64,000 nucleotides of DNA, taken from the NCBI GenBank assembly GCA_017471925.1, contig JAFURM010000042.1, positions 1 to 64,000 of the forward strand. Reading direction: 5' to 3'. Both the position numbers and the translations under genes were made by a program. Of the stretch, positions 26,825-36,708 are shown one piece after another (the stretch's first letter is position 1; each line of letters begins with the position of its first letter). Source of the DNA: Bacteroides sp. Lineage in GTDB: Bacteria > Bacteroidota > Bacteroidia > Bacteroidales > Bacteroidaceae. The notes beneath the pieces were generated by a model. It did not search any database, was not told where the DNA came from, and saw nothing but the letters and a program-made list of their open reading frames with translations.

Positions 26825-28234
26825 ATGAATATGAGAAAGATAATCAGACTGATAGTGCTGGCGGCTGCGGGGGTAGCTATGCCCTTGTGCGCCCAACAAC
26901 ATCGGGTGGAGGTCTATCCCGAAAACGGACGGCCGGGCCTGCCGCACAACGATGACTATACGGTGCGTGTGCGTGTGCCGGGCGGTGAGTGGAAAGACCT
27001 GTTTGAATACAGGGTGCAGGTAGATATGGACCGGGTACAGGATGCCACGATGGTACAGTTTGACATGGATGGCAGCGTGGAGGTGATGGTAAAGAAAAAC
27101 AACGGCAGTATTGACCGGGTGGACATTCGCCCTGCTGATCTTCAGATTCCTTATCAGAAGCAGATGAATGTCATTGTCTTTACGCTGGACAAGCCTCAAT
27201 ACCTCTCCGTGGAGTTCAACGGTGACCGCCTGCACAACCTGCACCTCTTTGCCAATCCCTTGGAGACGGAGACCCATTCGGAAGGCGAGGATGGGGTGAT
27301 GTATTTCGGTCCGGGTGTGCATCGGCCGAAGGACCTGCCCAACAATCAGATTCGTGTGCCAAGCAATACCACCGTCTATCTGGCTCCCGGAGCCGTCCTG
27401 AAGGCCAAACTGCTGGTGGACAAGGCCGAGAATGTGCGCATCGTGGGCCGTGGCATCTTGGACCATCCGGTTAGGGGCATTGAAATCACCGATTCCAGGC
27501 AGGTATACGTGGACGGCATCACCGTGGTCAATCCCGAGCATTACACCGTGTTCGGCGGTGGCTCGTCGGAAGTCACCGTCAGGAACCTCAAGTCATTCAG
27601 CTGCAAGGGATGGAGCGACGGCATAGACCTGATGTGTTGCAGGAATGTACTGGTGGACAACGTGTTCATGCGCAACAGCGACGATTGCATCGCCCTCTAT
27701 AATCACCGCTGGAACTGGTGGGGAGGGACGGAGAACATCACCGTGCAGAACGCCATCCTGTGGGCAGACATCGCCCACCCCATCAACATCGGAGGCCACG
27801 GAGACCCCGAGTCGGAAACGGGCGAAACTATACGGCATCTCGTTTTCCGGAACATTGACATCCTGGAGCATGACGAGGATGACCCGCCCTATCAGGGCTG
27901 CATGGCCATTGATGCGGGCGACAAGAACAGGGTGGAGGAGGTGCTCTTTGAAGACATCCGTGTGGAGAGCATACAGGAGGGCCGCCTCTTTCATGTGCAG
28001 GTGCGCTTCAACGCGAAGTATGACAAAGCCCCGGGAACAAGCATAGAGAACGTCACCTTCCGCAACATCACCTATCGGGGAGTGGGAGAGAATCCGTCAC
28101 TCCTGAAGGGTCTGGACAAGGAGTGCAAGGTGAAGAACGTCACTTTCGAGAACGTTGTGATAAATGGTGAGAAGATGCGCAGTTTGGACGGCTTCATCAC
28201 CAATGAGTTTGTGGAAGGAGTGAAGATAAAATGA
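26825..28234 (+). CDS. GH28-like beta-helix glycoside hydrolase (polygalacturonase fold)
   Basis: 469 residues with a signal peptide (IIRLIVLAAAGVAMPLCA). After an N-terminal beta-sandwich the protein becomes a right-handed parallel beta-helix with repeated VRIVGRGIL, VTVRNLKSF and ITVQNAIL rungs. GH28-type catalytic positions are visible as GWSDGIDLM, NSDDCIALY and INIGGHGD, the Asp/Asp-Asp/His pattern. The usual C-terminal RIK is not seen. The family hydrolyses galacturonan or related uronate/rhamnose linkages in the periplasm. It is first in the plus-strand enzyme block, 19 bp before the GH106-like gene. Confidence 0.8.
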   Translation: MNMRKIIRLIVLAAAGVAMPLCAQQHRVEVYPENGRPGLPHNDDYTVRVRVPGGEWKDLFEYRVQVDMDRVQDATMVQFDMDGSVEVMVKKNNGSIDRVDIRPADLQIPYQKQMNVIVFTLDKPQYLSVEFNGDRLHNLHLFANPLETETHSEGEDGVMYFGPGVHRPKDLPNNQIRVPSNTTVYLAPGAVLKAKLLVDKAENVRIVGRGILDHPVRGIEITDSRQVYVDGITVVNPEHYTVFGGGSSEVTVRNLKSFSCKGWSDGIDLMCCRNVLVDNVFMRNSDDCIALYNHRWNWWGGTENITVQNAILWADIAHPINIGGHGDPESETGETIRHLVFRNIDILEHDEDDPPYQGCMAIDAGDKNRVEEVLFEDIRVESIQEGRLFHVQVRFNAKYDKAPGTSIENVTFRNITYRGVGENPSLLKGLDKECKVKNVTFENVVINGEKMRSLDGFITNEFVEGVKIK

Positions 28235-28253
28235 AAACTTTAGACATAACGAT

Positions 28254-31091
28254 ATGAAACGGATAATGACTCTCCTTTGGCTCCTGGCCGCACTGTGTGG
28301 CCGGGCCTGCCCGGCAGCGGCTTCCCATCCCGTCACCGGCTGTTACTGGATGTGGATGAACGGCAATATTTCCAAAGAAGGAATTACTAAGGATTTGGAG
28401 TATATGAAGGCTGCCGGCATAGAGTCGGCCTTCATCTTTGACACTTGGATAGGCGTGGAGCGCGGGGCGGTGGACTATGCCTCGCCCCAATGGGTGGAGG
28501 CCGTCAGACACGTCTGCAAGGAGGCGCGCCGGTTGGGGATTGTCCTGGGCATTCACAACTCGCCCGGCTATACGGCCATGGGCGGGCCGTGGATCAAGCC
28601 AGAGGAATCCATGAAGCAGCTGACGTGGAGCGTCTCTTCGCGAAAGAATCCGCCCGTTCCCCGGCACAAGATGGGCTTCTATCGGGACATCAAGGTGTTC
28701 AAGACAACGGCTGCCGATGAGATGCAGGACATTGGCCGACGGGTAGAGGAGGGAGAGTCGATAGTGCTGACCATGAAGCGCGAGAAGCCTTTTATCGGCT
28801 TCAACCTGTGGCGTGGAGAGCGCGAGAAACCCCTCCATCCCCATGACGGTCCGCGCGACTATGCGCCCAGGTTGCGTGTGGAAGTAAGCAGGGACGGAAA
28901 AACATGGGAAGAGGCGGGAATCGCATCAGGTCCGGCATTGAAGGCCCATGATATTCCTGTTCATTTCTCTTGCGAAGCCAAGATGTGCAGGTATGTCCGT
29001 CTGACAAGCAATCGGGGAAGCAATTTAGACCGTATAGAATTACTGACTGCGCCTGGCTCGGGCACCACGTACCGCCGCGTGGGCTATACGACCAATGGTC
29101 AGATGGTGACGGCCGCTGCAGAGGCCGGACTGGGATTGGAGACGGACAAGCTCTCCCGGAAAGGTGTCGAAGCCCATTTCCAACGCTTCCTGAAACCTTT
29201 GCTGGAGGAGTTGCGCGAATACTGCGGCAACACGCTGGCCTATGTCGTGATAGACAGTTGGGAGGCCGGCAGGCAGGACTGGACGGAAAGTCTTGGCACG
29301 GATTATCTTGTCACAGGAGACGGAAAAGATTTCCTGACGGGCGGCATCGGAAAGCCCAACGCGACCAAGCAACGTCTCTTCATGACGGAATTTCTGCAGC
29401 CCTTCAAGGAGATGCTGCAGCCCTATGGCCTGAAACTGGCCGGAGAACCCTATGGCAACGGCGACTTTGACCGCAAACAGTATGGCCTGTTCCTGGACCT
29501 TCCGATGAGTGAGTATTGGGCACACTGCCACTATGGCTCCATCGAGCGTCCGCGGTTTGTTTCCCGCTACGGTCACTCGGCCGGACATGCGGTCATCGGC
29601 TGCGAAGCCTTCACGGCCTATCCGAGCGATGCCGATATTCCGCCCACGTTGGGCAGTTTCCGCAAGGATGTGGATGCCCTGTGCGAGGCCGGAGTGAACT
29701 ACTTCGTCTTTCATTGTGTGGCCCATCAGCACGACGACTCCCGACCGATGACCATGGGACCCTTCGGCACACGCTTCGACCGTGCCCATGCCCATGTGGA
29801 TTCAGTAAGAGCGTTGACCGACTATATCCGCCAACGGGTGCTCTTGCAGCAGCGGCGTGCGGAGTTTGATTTCCAGACGGGCGAGGAGGGCAACCGTGCC
29901 TATCTCCGCCTGCCGCGCGGATGCAAGGAGGTGAAGGCCGTGCTCTATTGCCACCAGAACATGACGGAAGAGGTGCTCTTCCGCAGCCGTACGTTCTGTC
30001 GCCGGATGGACAGTCTGGGCGTGGCCATGGCCTTCGTGCAGCGTAGCTCGCAGAACTGGGACCTCAGCGTGACGGACGCCAACGGCGAGAACTGCCAACA
30101 ACGCTTTGAACGCCTGATGCAGGAGTTTGCCCGGGGCACGGAACATCCCGAACTAACCACGGCACCCATCATCCCCTTCGGACATTCGGCGCAGGCCACC
30201 TTCCCCTGGAACTTCGCCGCCTGGAACAACGACCGCACCCTGTGCGTCATCTCCTATCACGGTGACGCACCGCGCACCAACCTCTGCGGATACGGCCGGG
30301 CCAACGTGGAGTGGGGACGCACCCGCAACATCGACTCCATTCCCGGACTGATGATTGAAGGCGAATATGAATGGTGGGAAGCCCGCGTGCGCCCGGCATT
30401 GGCCTTCCGCATGATGTATCCCGAGAGCCGCATCTCTTTCCTCTGTGATGCCGGCAAGGGACACTTTGACCTCTGCGAGGAGACCCAGGACTACATGGCC
30501 CGCTTCATAGCCAAGGCCCTCCGCGACCCGCGTCCGAAGGGAGGAGTCTACTATTCCCGCTGGATGGAAGACGGCACGGAGAGCCAAGACCCGCACGACT
30601 GCTTCTGGTATCAGGACGAAGAGATGCGCGACCTCACCCGCCGGCGCTATGCCGAAACCCGGGGCAAGCGGATGCAGTATGTCTCGGCACGCCTGAACGG
30701 CCGCCTCCTGCCCTACAATGCCGACAGCCACATCAAAATCAATGTCACTGTCAGTCAGGAGGAGTTCACCCTGGAACCCGTCTTCACCAACGCCACGCGC
30801 GATGCCGAGAGCGGGGAACATGCTGCCGTGCGTCCGCGCATCGTCCTGATTTCGGGACCGGCCATTCAGACGGGCGAATACACCTTCCGCCTGGACCCCG
30901 ACTATTTCGGCAAGGATCCCCAAAGGATGTGGACAGGCATCACCCTCTGCGTGGAGGCCGATGGCGACGACCGCTACAAATCGGCCGTGCAGGAACTGAA
31001 TATCCGCATCACGGCACAGAAAAATGCGGAAGTCGGACAAAAAAGTGCAGGGATAGGACAAAAAAGTGCAGAAAAAGCGGGAAAGCATTGA
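28254..31091 (+). CDS. GH106-like alpha-L-rhamnosidase
   Basis: 945 residues with a signal peptide. The opening YWMWMNGNISKEGITKDLEY and GIHNSPGYTAMGGPWIKPEE are characteristic of GH106-type proteins, as is the central AYVVIDSWEAGRQDWT and GEPYGNGDFD. Family members remove alpha-L-rhamnose from pectic or arabinogalactan side chains. The extreme C-terminus (from NAEVGQKSAG) is a Lys/Gly/Ser-rich tail encoded by two 16-bp direct repeats at 31035-31050 and 31056-31071, which looks like read-in of non-coding DNA. GH106 assignment is by motif pattern; a related uncharacterised family is possible. Confidence 0.78.
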   Translation: MKRIMTLLWLLAALCGRACPAAASHPVTGCYWMWMNGNISKEGITKDLEYMKAAGIESAFIFDTWIGVERGAVDYASPQWVEAVRHVCKEARRLGIVLGIHNSPGYTAMGGPWIKPEESMKQLTWSVSSRKNPPVPRHKMGFYRDIKVFKTTAADEMQDIGRRVEEGESIVLTMKREKPFIGFNLWRGEREKPLHPHDGPRDYAPRLRVEVSRDGKTWEEAGIASGPALKAHDIPVHFSCEAKMCRYVRLTSNRGSNLDRIELLTAPGSGTTYRRVGYTTNGQMVTAAAEAGLGLETDKLSRKGVEAHFQRFLKPLLEELREYCGNTLAYVVIDSWEAGRQDWTESLGTDYLVTGDGKDFLTGGIGKPNATKQRLFMTEFLQPFKEMLQPYGLKLAGEPYGNGDFDRKQYGLFLDLPMSEYWAHCHYGSIERPRFVSRYGHSAGHAVIGCEAFTAYPSDADIPPTLGSFRKDVDALCEAGVNYFVFHCVAHQHDDSRPMTMGPFGTRFDRAHAHVDSVRALTDYIRQRVLLQQRRAEFDFQTGEEGNRAYLRLPRGCKEVKAVLYCHQNMTEEVLFRSRTFCRRMDSLGVAMAFVQRSSQNWDLSVTDANGENCQQRFERLMQEFARGTEHPELTTAPIIPFGHSAQATFPWNFAAWNNDRTLCVISYHGDAPRTNLCGYGRANVEWGRTRNIDSIPGLMIEGEYEWWEARVRPALAFRMMYPESRISFLCDAGKGHFDLCEETQDYMARFIAKALRDPRPKGGVYYSRWMEDGTESQDPHDCFWYQDEEMRDLTRRRYAETRGKRMQYVSARLNGRLLPYNADSHIKINVTVSQEEFTLEPVFTNATRDAESGEHAAVRPRIVLISGPAIQTGEYTFRLDPDYFGKDPQRMWTGITLCVEADGDDRYKSAVQELNIRITAQKNAEVGQKSAGIGQKSAEKAGKH

Positions 31092-31136
31092 GTGTCTTCC
31101 CTCCCTGCTTCGTAGTAATAGGTGAAGTGTTTAGAT

Positions 31137-31182
31137 GCACTAACTTACTGCTCCCCTTGCTGGCGGAGCAGTAAGTTAGTGC
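31137..31182. terminator. 18-bp perfect stem-loop between GH106-like and GH127 genes
   Basis: GCACTAACTTACTGCTCC (31137-31154) pairs perfectly with 31165-31182 around a 10-nt loop. A third partial copy, GAGCAGTAAGTT, lies at 31201-31212. There is no T-run, so it may be an mRNA-processing or stability hairpin inside the operon, or a dispersed repeat. Confidence 0.55.
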
Positions 31183-31245
31183 CTCCTTCACAGGTGGGCA
31201 GAGCAGTAAGTTGCTACGAGTGAAACGCAGAGCTATACAGAAGAA

Positions 31246-31315
31246 ATCCGTGTCATCCGTGCCTAAAACTATCAACTGAAAACTATCAATTGTCAATTAT
31301 CAACTATCAATTATA
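31246..31315. repeat. Dispersed repeat: CCGTGTCATCCGTGCCT plus ATCAACTATCAATT tract
   Basis: A conserved CCGTGTCATCCGTGCCT block is followed by imperfect tandem ATCAACTATCAATT units ending just before the GH127 ATG. The same composite occurs inverted at 40262-40320. Shorter tracts occur near 4079-4097 and 26416-26431. Confidence 0.7.
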
Positions 31316-31325
31316 AAAGACCATA

Positions 31326-33251
31326 ATGAAAAGAATAATTAAGGTAATCGTATTGCTCTGTCTGTGTACAGGCTATCTGCAGGCCCAGTCGGTATATCCC
31401 GGCCGGTCCGAGGAGAAGATGAAGGTGGAGATGCAGGCCCCGGTACAGGTGCGCAGTTTCGGACTGAAGGAGGTGCGTCTCTTGCCGAGCCGTTTTCGCG
31501 AGAACATGATGTGCGACTCGGCCTGGATGGTCTCCATCGAGGTGAATCGCCTGCTGCACAGTTTCCGCACCATGGCCGGTGTGTGGGCCGGACGAGAGGG
31601 CGGCTATGAGAGCCTGAAGAAATATGGCGGTTGGGAGTCCCTGGACTGCGAGTTGCGGGGCCACACCACCGGTCACCTTCTGTCGGCCTATGCCCTGATG
31701 TATGCCTCTACGGGCAGCGAAGTGTTCAGGCTGAAGGGCGACAGCATCGTCTCGGAGCTGGCCAAGGTGCAGGAGGTTCTGGGGAGCGGCTACCTGAGTG
31801 CCTTCCCCGAAAACCTGATCAATCGGAACATCCGGGGAGAGTCGGTGTGGGCACCCTGGTACACGCTGCACAAACTGCTGGCCGGACTCATGGACCAATA
31901 CGTGCATGCAGACAATCGCCAGGCCCTGGAGATGGCGGAGAAGATGGGACGTTGGGCCTACGACAAACTGAAGCCCCTGGACGAGGAGACCCGGCGCAGG
32001 ATGCTCCGCAACGAGTTTGGCGGAGTGAACGAGGCATTCTACAATCTCTATGCCCTCACCGCCGACGAGCGTTACCGCTGGCTGGCACAGTTCTTCTATC
32101 ACAATGATGTCATAGATCCCCTGAAGGAGAACCGGGACGACCTGGGCACCAAGCACACCAACACCTTCATCCCGAAGATTCTGGCCGAGGCACGCAACTA
32201 CGAACTGACAGGCAGCAAGGAGAGCAGGGCCGTGGCCGATTTCTTCTGGCACACGATGGTGGACCATCACACCTTTGCACCGGGATGTAGCAGTCAGAAG
32301 GAGCATTTCTTTGACACGAAGAAGTTTTCCCATTTCCTGAACGGCTATACGGGAGAGACCTGCTGTACCTATAACATGCTGAAACTGAGTCGGCATCTGT
32401 TCTGCTGGCAACCAGATGTGCGGGTAGCCGACTACTATGAGCGGGCCCTCTACAACCACATCCTGGGCCAGCAGGATCCCGAGACAGGCATGGTGTGCTA
32501 CTTCCTGCCCATGCTCACGGGGGCACACAAAGTGTACAGCACGAAGGAGAACTCCTTCTGGTGTTGTGTGGGAAGCGGCTTTGAGAACCATGCCAAGTAT
32601 GCCGAGGCCATCTATTACCATAATGCCGAGGGCATCTACGTCAACCTGTTCATCCCCTCCGAGGTGGACTGGCGGGAGAAGGGGATGACCATCCGTCAGG
32701 AGACGGCATTCCCGGCCGGGGAGCAGGCGACGTTCACCGTCAGCGTGGAGCGTCCGGTGAGGACTACCCTCTTCCTGCGCTATCCCTCATGGAGCGGGAA
32801 GATGAAGGTGACGGTCAATGGGAAGCGCATCTCCGTCCGTCAGAAGCCCGGCACGTATGTGGCGATAGAGCGTGAGTGGAAGGAGGGCGACAGAGTGGAG
32901 GTGACCTGCCCGATGGAGCTGCGCATAGAAACGACTCCCGATGACCCCAGTCGGGGCGCATTGCTCTATGGTCCCATTGTCCTGGCGGGCGAGTTGGGCA
33001 CGGAAGGCATGCAACATCCGGCACCCTATTCCAATCCGGAGTTGCGCAACGACTATTATACCTATGACTACCGGATTCCGGAAAGCCTGAAACGGGCAGT
33101 GCTGCGGGTTGATGCCCGCCATCCCGCCGGCTCCCTGGAGCGCGTGGAGGGCGGACTGAAGTTCCGCACCAAGGAGGGCATCGTCGTGTCGCCACTCTAT
33201 GAGGTGCATCGCCAGCGCTATGTGGTCTATTGGAATCTGGAGGATTTTTAA
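31326..33251 (+). CDS. GH127-family beta-L-arabinofuranosidase (DUF1680)
   Basis: 641 residues with a signal peptide (IVLLCLCTGYLQAQ). GH127 markers: RGHTTGHLLSAYALMYAST, the GGVNEAFYNLYALT segment, and the Cys/Glu zinc site seen as TGETCCTYNML (Glu and Cys) and WCCVGSGFENHAKY (Cys-Cys). In characterised GH127 enzymes one of these cysteines is the nucleophile. They release beta-L-arabinofuranose from arabinan or pectic side chains. It sits in the GH28-GH106-GH127-GH97-GH88 block; GH97 follows after 45 bp. The ATG lies right behind an ATCAACTATCAATT tract. Confidence 0.9.
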   Translation: MKRIIKVIVLLCLCTGYLQAQSVYPGRSEEKMKVEMQAPVQVRSFGLKEVRLLPSRFRENMMCDSAWMVSIEVNRLLHSFRTMAGVWAGREGGYESLKKYGGWESLDCELRGHTTGHLLSAYALMYASTGSEVFRLKGDSIVSELAKVQEVLGSGYLSAFPENLINRNIRGESVWAPWYTLHKLLAGLMDQYVHADNRQALEMAEKMGRWAYDKLKPLDEETRRRMLRNEFGGVNEAFYNLYALTADERYRWLAQFFYHNDVIDPLKENRDDLGTKHTNTFIPKILAEARNYELTGSKESRAVADFFWHTMVDHHTFAPGCSSQKEHFFDTKKFSHFLNGYTGETCCTYNMLKLSRHLFCWQPDVRVADYYERALYNHILGQQDPETGMVCYFLPMLTGAHKVYSTKENSFWCCVGSGFENHAKYAEAIYYHNAEGIYVNLFIPSEVDWREKGMTIRQETAFPAGEQATFTVSVERPVRTTLFLRYPSWSGKMKVTVNGKRISVRQKPGTYVAIEREWKEGDRVEVTCPMELRIETTPDDPSRGALLYGPIVLAGELGTEGMQHPAPYSNPELRNDYYTYDYRIPESLKRAVLRVDARHPAGSLERVEGGLKFRTKEGIVVSPLYEVHRQRYVVYWNLEDF

Positions 33252-33286
33252 ATTATCAACTATCAATTGTCAACTATCAATTATAC
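33251..33286. repeat. ATCAACTATCAATT tandem tract upstream of the GH97 gene
   Basis: Three imperfect copies of a 14-bp ATCAACTATCAATT-type unit fill almost the whole gap and end 11 bp before the GH97 ATG at 33297. Confidence 0.65.
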
Positions 33287-33296
33287 AAAGATTATA

Positions 33297-35237
33297 ATGA
33301 AAAGAATGATTTGCGCAGCCGTAGCCCTGTTGGGCGTCATGTCTGCATGGGCCCAGGAGGGTAAGGTATTGGAGGTGGTATCTCCTGACGGCACTCACCG
33401 GGCGGTGTTTCGCCAGCAGGAGAATGTGGCGGGAGCTAATGAGGTCCGCTACAGCGTCTCTTTCAAGGGGAAAGAGGTGGTGAAGGATTCCCGTGCAGGG
33501 TTGGAGATGGACAACCGGGTGTGGGAAATGGCGTTGGGAGTCAGAGACCTGGTGCAGACACCGTCGTGGATGTCTCGTCTGGAGGCAGACAGCGTGAAGC
33601 ATCATCCCTTGGTGGATTGCGTGTGGCATCCCCTCTATGGCGAGCGCAGCACGGTGAGCGAACGCTACCGTTCGGCCACGCTCTACCTCTCTGCGAAAGA
33701 CGGCTCGGACTATCGGCTGAACATCGAGGTTCGTGCCTATGACGAGGGTGTCGCCTTCCGCTACTTCCTGCCCGAGCATCCCAAGGCCATCTTCCACAAG
33801 GTGACGGCCGACCTCACGGAGTACACCCTGCCCGAGGGCACCCTGGCCTGGTCGGAGCAGTGGGCACAGGCCTTCTTTGAGCACACCTTGATCAAGGAAA
33901 TCAAGCGGCCGGTGGAGCGTGCGCTGACGCTGGAACTGCCCGGCGGCGTGTGGGCCGCACTGACGGATGCCGATGTGGACGACTGGTGTCTGACCAGGTT
34001 TGTGGCGTCGGAGACGGACGACAACACCCTGCAGTCGGTAATGTACAGTCCGGTGGATGTGGTGACCTATTATGCCACTCCTTGGAAAGTCATCATGGCG
34101 GCCGACACTCCGGGCGGGCTGCTGGAGCATAACGACATCATCCAGAATCTGAATCCGCCCTGCGAGATAGCCGATACCTCCTGGATAAAGCCGGGAAAAA
34201 TCATGCGCTCCACGGTGATTTCCACCGAAGGAGGCATGGCAACGATTGACTTCTGTGCCGCCCACAACATCCCCTACATGCTGTATGACTGGAAGTGGTA
34301 TATGCCCTGCACGTCGCACGACGGCGATGCCACGAAGGTGGTCGGTGAGGTGGACATGGCCAAGGTGGTGGCCTACGGCAAGGAAAAGGGCGTTGGCGTG
34401 TGGCTCTATGTGAACCAGCATGCCCTGATGAAGCAGATGGACGAGCTCTTCCCCCTGTTGCAGAAGTGGGGAGTGGTGGGCGTGAAGTCGGGCTTCGTGC
34501 AATATGCCAGCCATCGCTGGGCGACGTGGGTGCACGACATGGTGCGCAAGGCGGCCAAGCACAACCTGTTGATGAACATCCACGACGAGTTCCGCCCCTC
34601 CGGCTTCAGCCGCACCTATCCCAACCTGCTGACCCAGGAAGGCATCTGCGGCAACGAGGAGTGGCCCGATGCCACCCACAACGTGACCCTGCCCTTCACC
34701 CGCATGATCAACGGTGCGGCCGACTATACCATCTGCTACTATGACAAGCGCCTGAAGAACACCCATGCCCACCAGTTAGCGGCATCGCTGGTCTTCTACA
34801 GTCCGCTGCAGACCATCTTGTGGTATGACACCCCCGACCGCTATCAGGGCGAGCCCGAGATGGAGTGGTTTGAACAGTTGCAGACCGTCTTCGACGATTC
34901 CCAGGTGCTCTCCGGCTATCCGGGCAGGCATATCGTCATGGCCCGCCGCAAGGGAGCCGAATGGTTCGTGGGAGCCATGACCAACAATGACGGCTCCACG
35001 GAGACGGTGGACCTCTCCTTCCTGCAGCCGGGACAGACCTATCTGGCCTGCCTCTATACGGACGGCGGAGAGGAGGTGAAGAGCCGCACGGGGGTGAAGT
35101 GCAGCCGCCTGCTGGTGGACTCGCGCCAGACGTTGAAGTTCGCTCTGAAACCCCGTGGCGGTGCGGCCGTCCGGCTGGTGCCCGTCAGCAAGGAGGAGGG
35201 TCGTGGCTACAGGAAATACCGCGGACAGACATTGTAA
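33297..35237 (+). CDS. GH97 glycoside hydrolase, inverting-type active site
   Basis: 646 residues from the ATG at 33297 (MKRMICAAVALLGVMSAWA signal peptide). The longer frame starts inside the upstream repeat tract. GH97 architecture is clear: N-terminal beta-super-sandwich (DGTHRAVFRQQ...), then the (beta/alpha)8 barrel with YMLYDWKWYM. Retaining GH97 alpha-galactosidases carry a nucleophilic Asp where this protein has VKSGFVQY. The Glu residues of the inverting alpha-glucosidase type appear in NIHDEFRPSG and GNEEWPDA. So alpha-glucosidase-like, inverting chemistry is inferred. It is co-directional with GH127 and GH88 (31 bp downstream). Confidence 0.87.
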   Translation: MKRMICAAVALLGVMSAWAQEGKVLEVVSPDGTHRAVFRQQENVAGANEVRYSVSFKGKEVVKDSRAGLEMDNRVWEMALGVRDLVQTPSWMSRLEADSVKHHPLVDCVWHPLYGERSTVSERYRSATLYLSAKDGSDYRLNIEVRAYDEGVAFRYFLPEHPKAIFHKVTADLTEYTLPEGTLAWSEQWAQAFFEHTLIKEIKRPVERALTLELPGGVWAALTDADVDDWCLTRFVASETDDNTLQSVMYSPVDVVTYYATPWKVIMAADTPGGLLEHNDIIQNLNPPCEIADTSWIKPGKIMRSTVISTEGGMATIDFCAAHNIPYMLYDWKWYMPCTSHDGDATKVVGEVDMAKVVAYGKEKGVGVWLYVNQHALMKQMDELFPLLQKWGVVGVKSGFVQYASHRWATWVHDMVRKAAKHNLLMNIHDEFRPSGFSRTYPNLLTQEGICGNEEWPDATHNVTLPFTRMINGAADYTICYYDKRLKNTHAHQLAASLVFYSPLQTILWYDTPDRYQGEPEMEWFEQLQTVFDDSQVLSGYPGRHIVMARRKGAEWFVGAMTNNDGSTETVDLSFLQPGQTYLACLYTDGGEEVKSRTGVKCSRLLVDSRQTLKFALKPRGGAAVRLVPVSKEEGRGYRKYRGQTL

Positions 35238-35268
35238 AACAACAATACACACACACTATCAATCATTC

Positions 35269-36534
35269 ATGACTATGAACAGACTGAAAAAGAGTTTAAG
35301 TAAAATCCTGGCAGTGACGGCCGTGGCCTGTATGGCAGCCTCCTGTGCAGGCGGAAGCGAGAAGAAGTCGCCCGAGACGGCCTGGGTGGAAGAGGCACTG
35401 GCCTACTGTGACACGCAGGTGAGGCGCACGCTGGCTGAGCTGAAAGGCCCCGACGGGCAGACGGACTACACCATGATGCCCCGCAACATTGCGGACAGCC
35501 TGACGACGTGGCATTGCCGCAAGGTGAGCGAAACGGAGTGGTGCGGCGGTTTCTGGCCGGGCATCCTATGGTATGACTACGAGTACACGCAAGACACCCT
35601 CATCCGTCGCGAGGCCGAGCGTTTCATGGCCTCGCTGGAGTTCCTTTCCCGGCAGGCTCCCTATGACCACGACCTGGGCTTCCTGATGTTCTGCAGCTAT
35701 GGCAACGCCTATCGCCTGACCGGTAACTCCCATTACAAGGAGGTCATCCTGAACACGGCCCACCGCTACACGGAGCTTTTCAACCCCCGTGTGGGTGCCC
35801 TGCTCTCCTGGCCCCGTCATGTGAAGGACTATGGCGGCCACAATGTCATCATGGACAATATGATCAACCTGGAGATGCTCTTCTGGGCTTCCAAGAACGG
35901 CGGCCGGCCCGAGTTGTATGACGTGGCCGTGGCCCATGCCGACAAGACCATGAACCACCACTTCCGCCCCGACTACACCTCCTATCACGTGGCCGTCTAT
36001 GACACCCTCACGGGTGCCTTCCTGCGCGGTTGCACCCATCAGGGCCTGACGGACGACAGCATGTGGGCACGCGGACAGGCCTGGGCCATCTATGGCTTCA
36101 CGGTGGTGTGGCGCGAGACGCAGGACTCCAAGTACCTGGACTTCGTGCAGCGTGTAGCCGATGTCTATATAGAGCGTCTGCCTGCCGACGGCATCCCCTA
36201 TTGGGACTTCTCCGACCCGTCCATCCCCGATGCTCCGCGCGACGCTTCGGCGGCCTGTGTCGTGGCCGGTGCGCTGCTGGAGCTTTCGGCCAGCCTGCCT
36301 GCGGCCAAGGCTGCCACCTATCGGCAGGCCGCCCTCCGCATGCTACGCTCGCTCAGCTCTGCGGCCTATCAGTGCGGCCGGGCCAAGCCTGCCTTCCTGC
36401 TCCACTCCACGGGCCACCATCCTGCCGGCTCCGAGATAGACGCCTCCATCATTTATGCCGACTACTACTACATAGAGGCTCTCCTGCGCCTGCGCCGCCT
36501 GTTGCAGGCGGAGCAGCAGGGAGCGGCGAGATAG
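35269..36534 (+). CDS. GH88 unsaturated glucuronyl hydrolase lipoprotein
   Basis: 421 residues from the ATG at 35269; an in-frame ATG two codons later is equally possible, and the longer frame overlaps GH97. Lipoprotein signal ends MAASCAGGS. Catalytic Asp pair: YDHDLGFLMFCSYG (Asp88 equivalent) and IMDNMINLEMLFWA (Asp149 equivalent), then DDSMWARGQAWAIYGF. GH88 removes the 4,5-unsaturated uronate left by polysaccharide lyases, so its presence implies a lyase-cleaved, uronate-containing substrate. That fits the lyase-type enzymes of the neighbouring locus. Last gene of the block before the GH43 promoter. Confidence 0.9.
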   Translation: MTMNRLKKSLSKILAVTAVACMAASCAGGSEKKSPETAWVEEALAYCDTQVRRTLAELKGPDGQTDYTMMPRNIADSLTTWHCRKVSETEWCGGFWPGILWYDYEYTQDTLIRREAERFMASLEFLSRQAPYDHDLGFLMFCSYGNAYRLTGNSHYKEVILNTAHRYTELFNPRVGALLSWPRHVKDYGGHNVIMDNMINLEMLFWASKNGGRPELYDVAVAHADKTMNHHFRPDYTSYHVAVYDTLTGAFLRGCTHQGLTDDSMWARGQAWAIYGFTVVWRETQDSKYLDFVQRVADVYIERLPADGIPYWDFSDPSIPDAPRDASAACVVAGALLELSASLPAAKAATYRQAALRMLRSLSSAAYQCGRAKPAFLLHSTGHHPAGSEIDASIIYADYYYIEALLRLRRLLQAEQQGAAR

Positions 36535-36621
36535 CATGGAGTGCCCCATGGACAGAAATCCGGCCTGCGTCCTGCAAATCCGTACATTTCTCTGTCATCG
36601 CGTACAATCAGGGGAGAGGGA

Positions 36622-36653
36622 TTTGGCAGGTTGCGGGCAATGCGTTACTTTTG
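36622..36653 (+). promoter_or_regulatory. Consensus Bacteroidota promoter for the GH43 gene
   Basis: TTTG at 36622-36625, 20-bp spacer, TACTTTTG at 36646-36653: a perfect match to TTTG-N20-TAnnTTTG. It predicts a leader of about 50 nt before the ATG at 36709. Confidence 0.65.
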
Positions 36654-36708
36654 GTGCAACAAACCAATAACACATCGCACCAAGAGAAACAACATCACCC
36701 TATTCATC

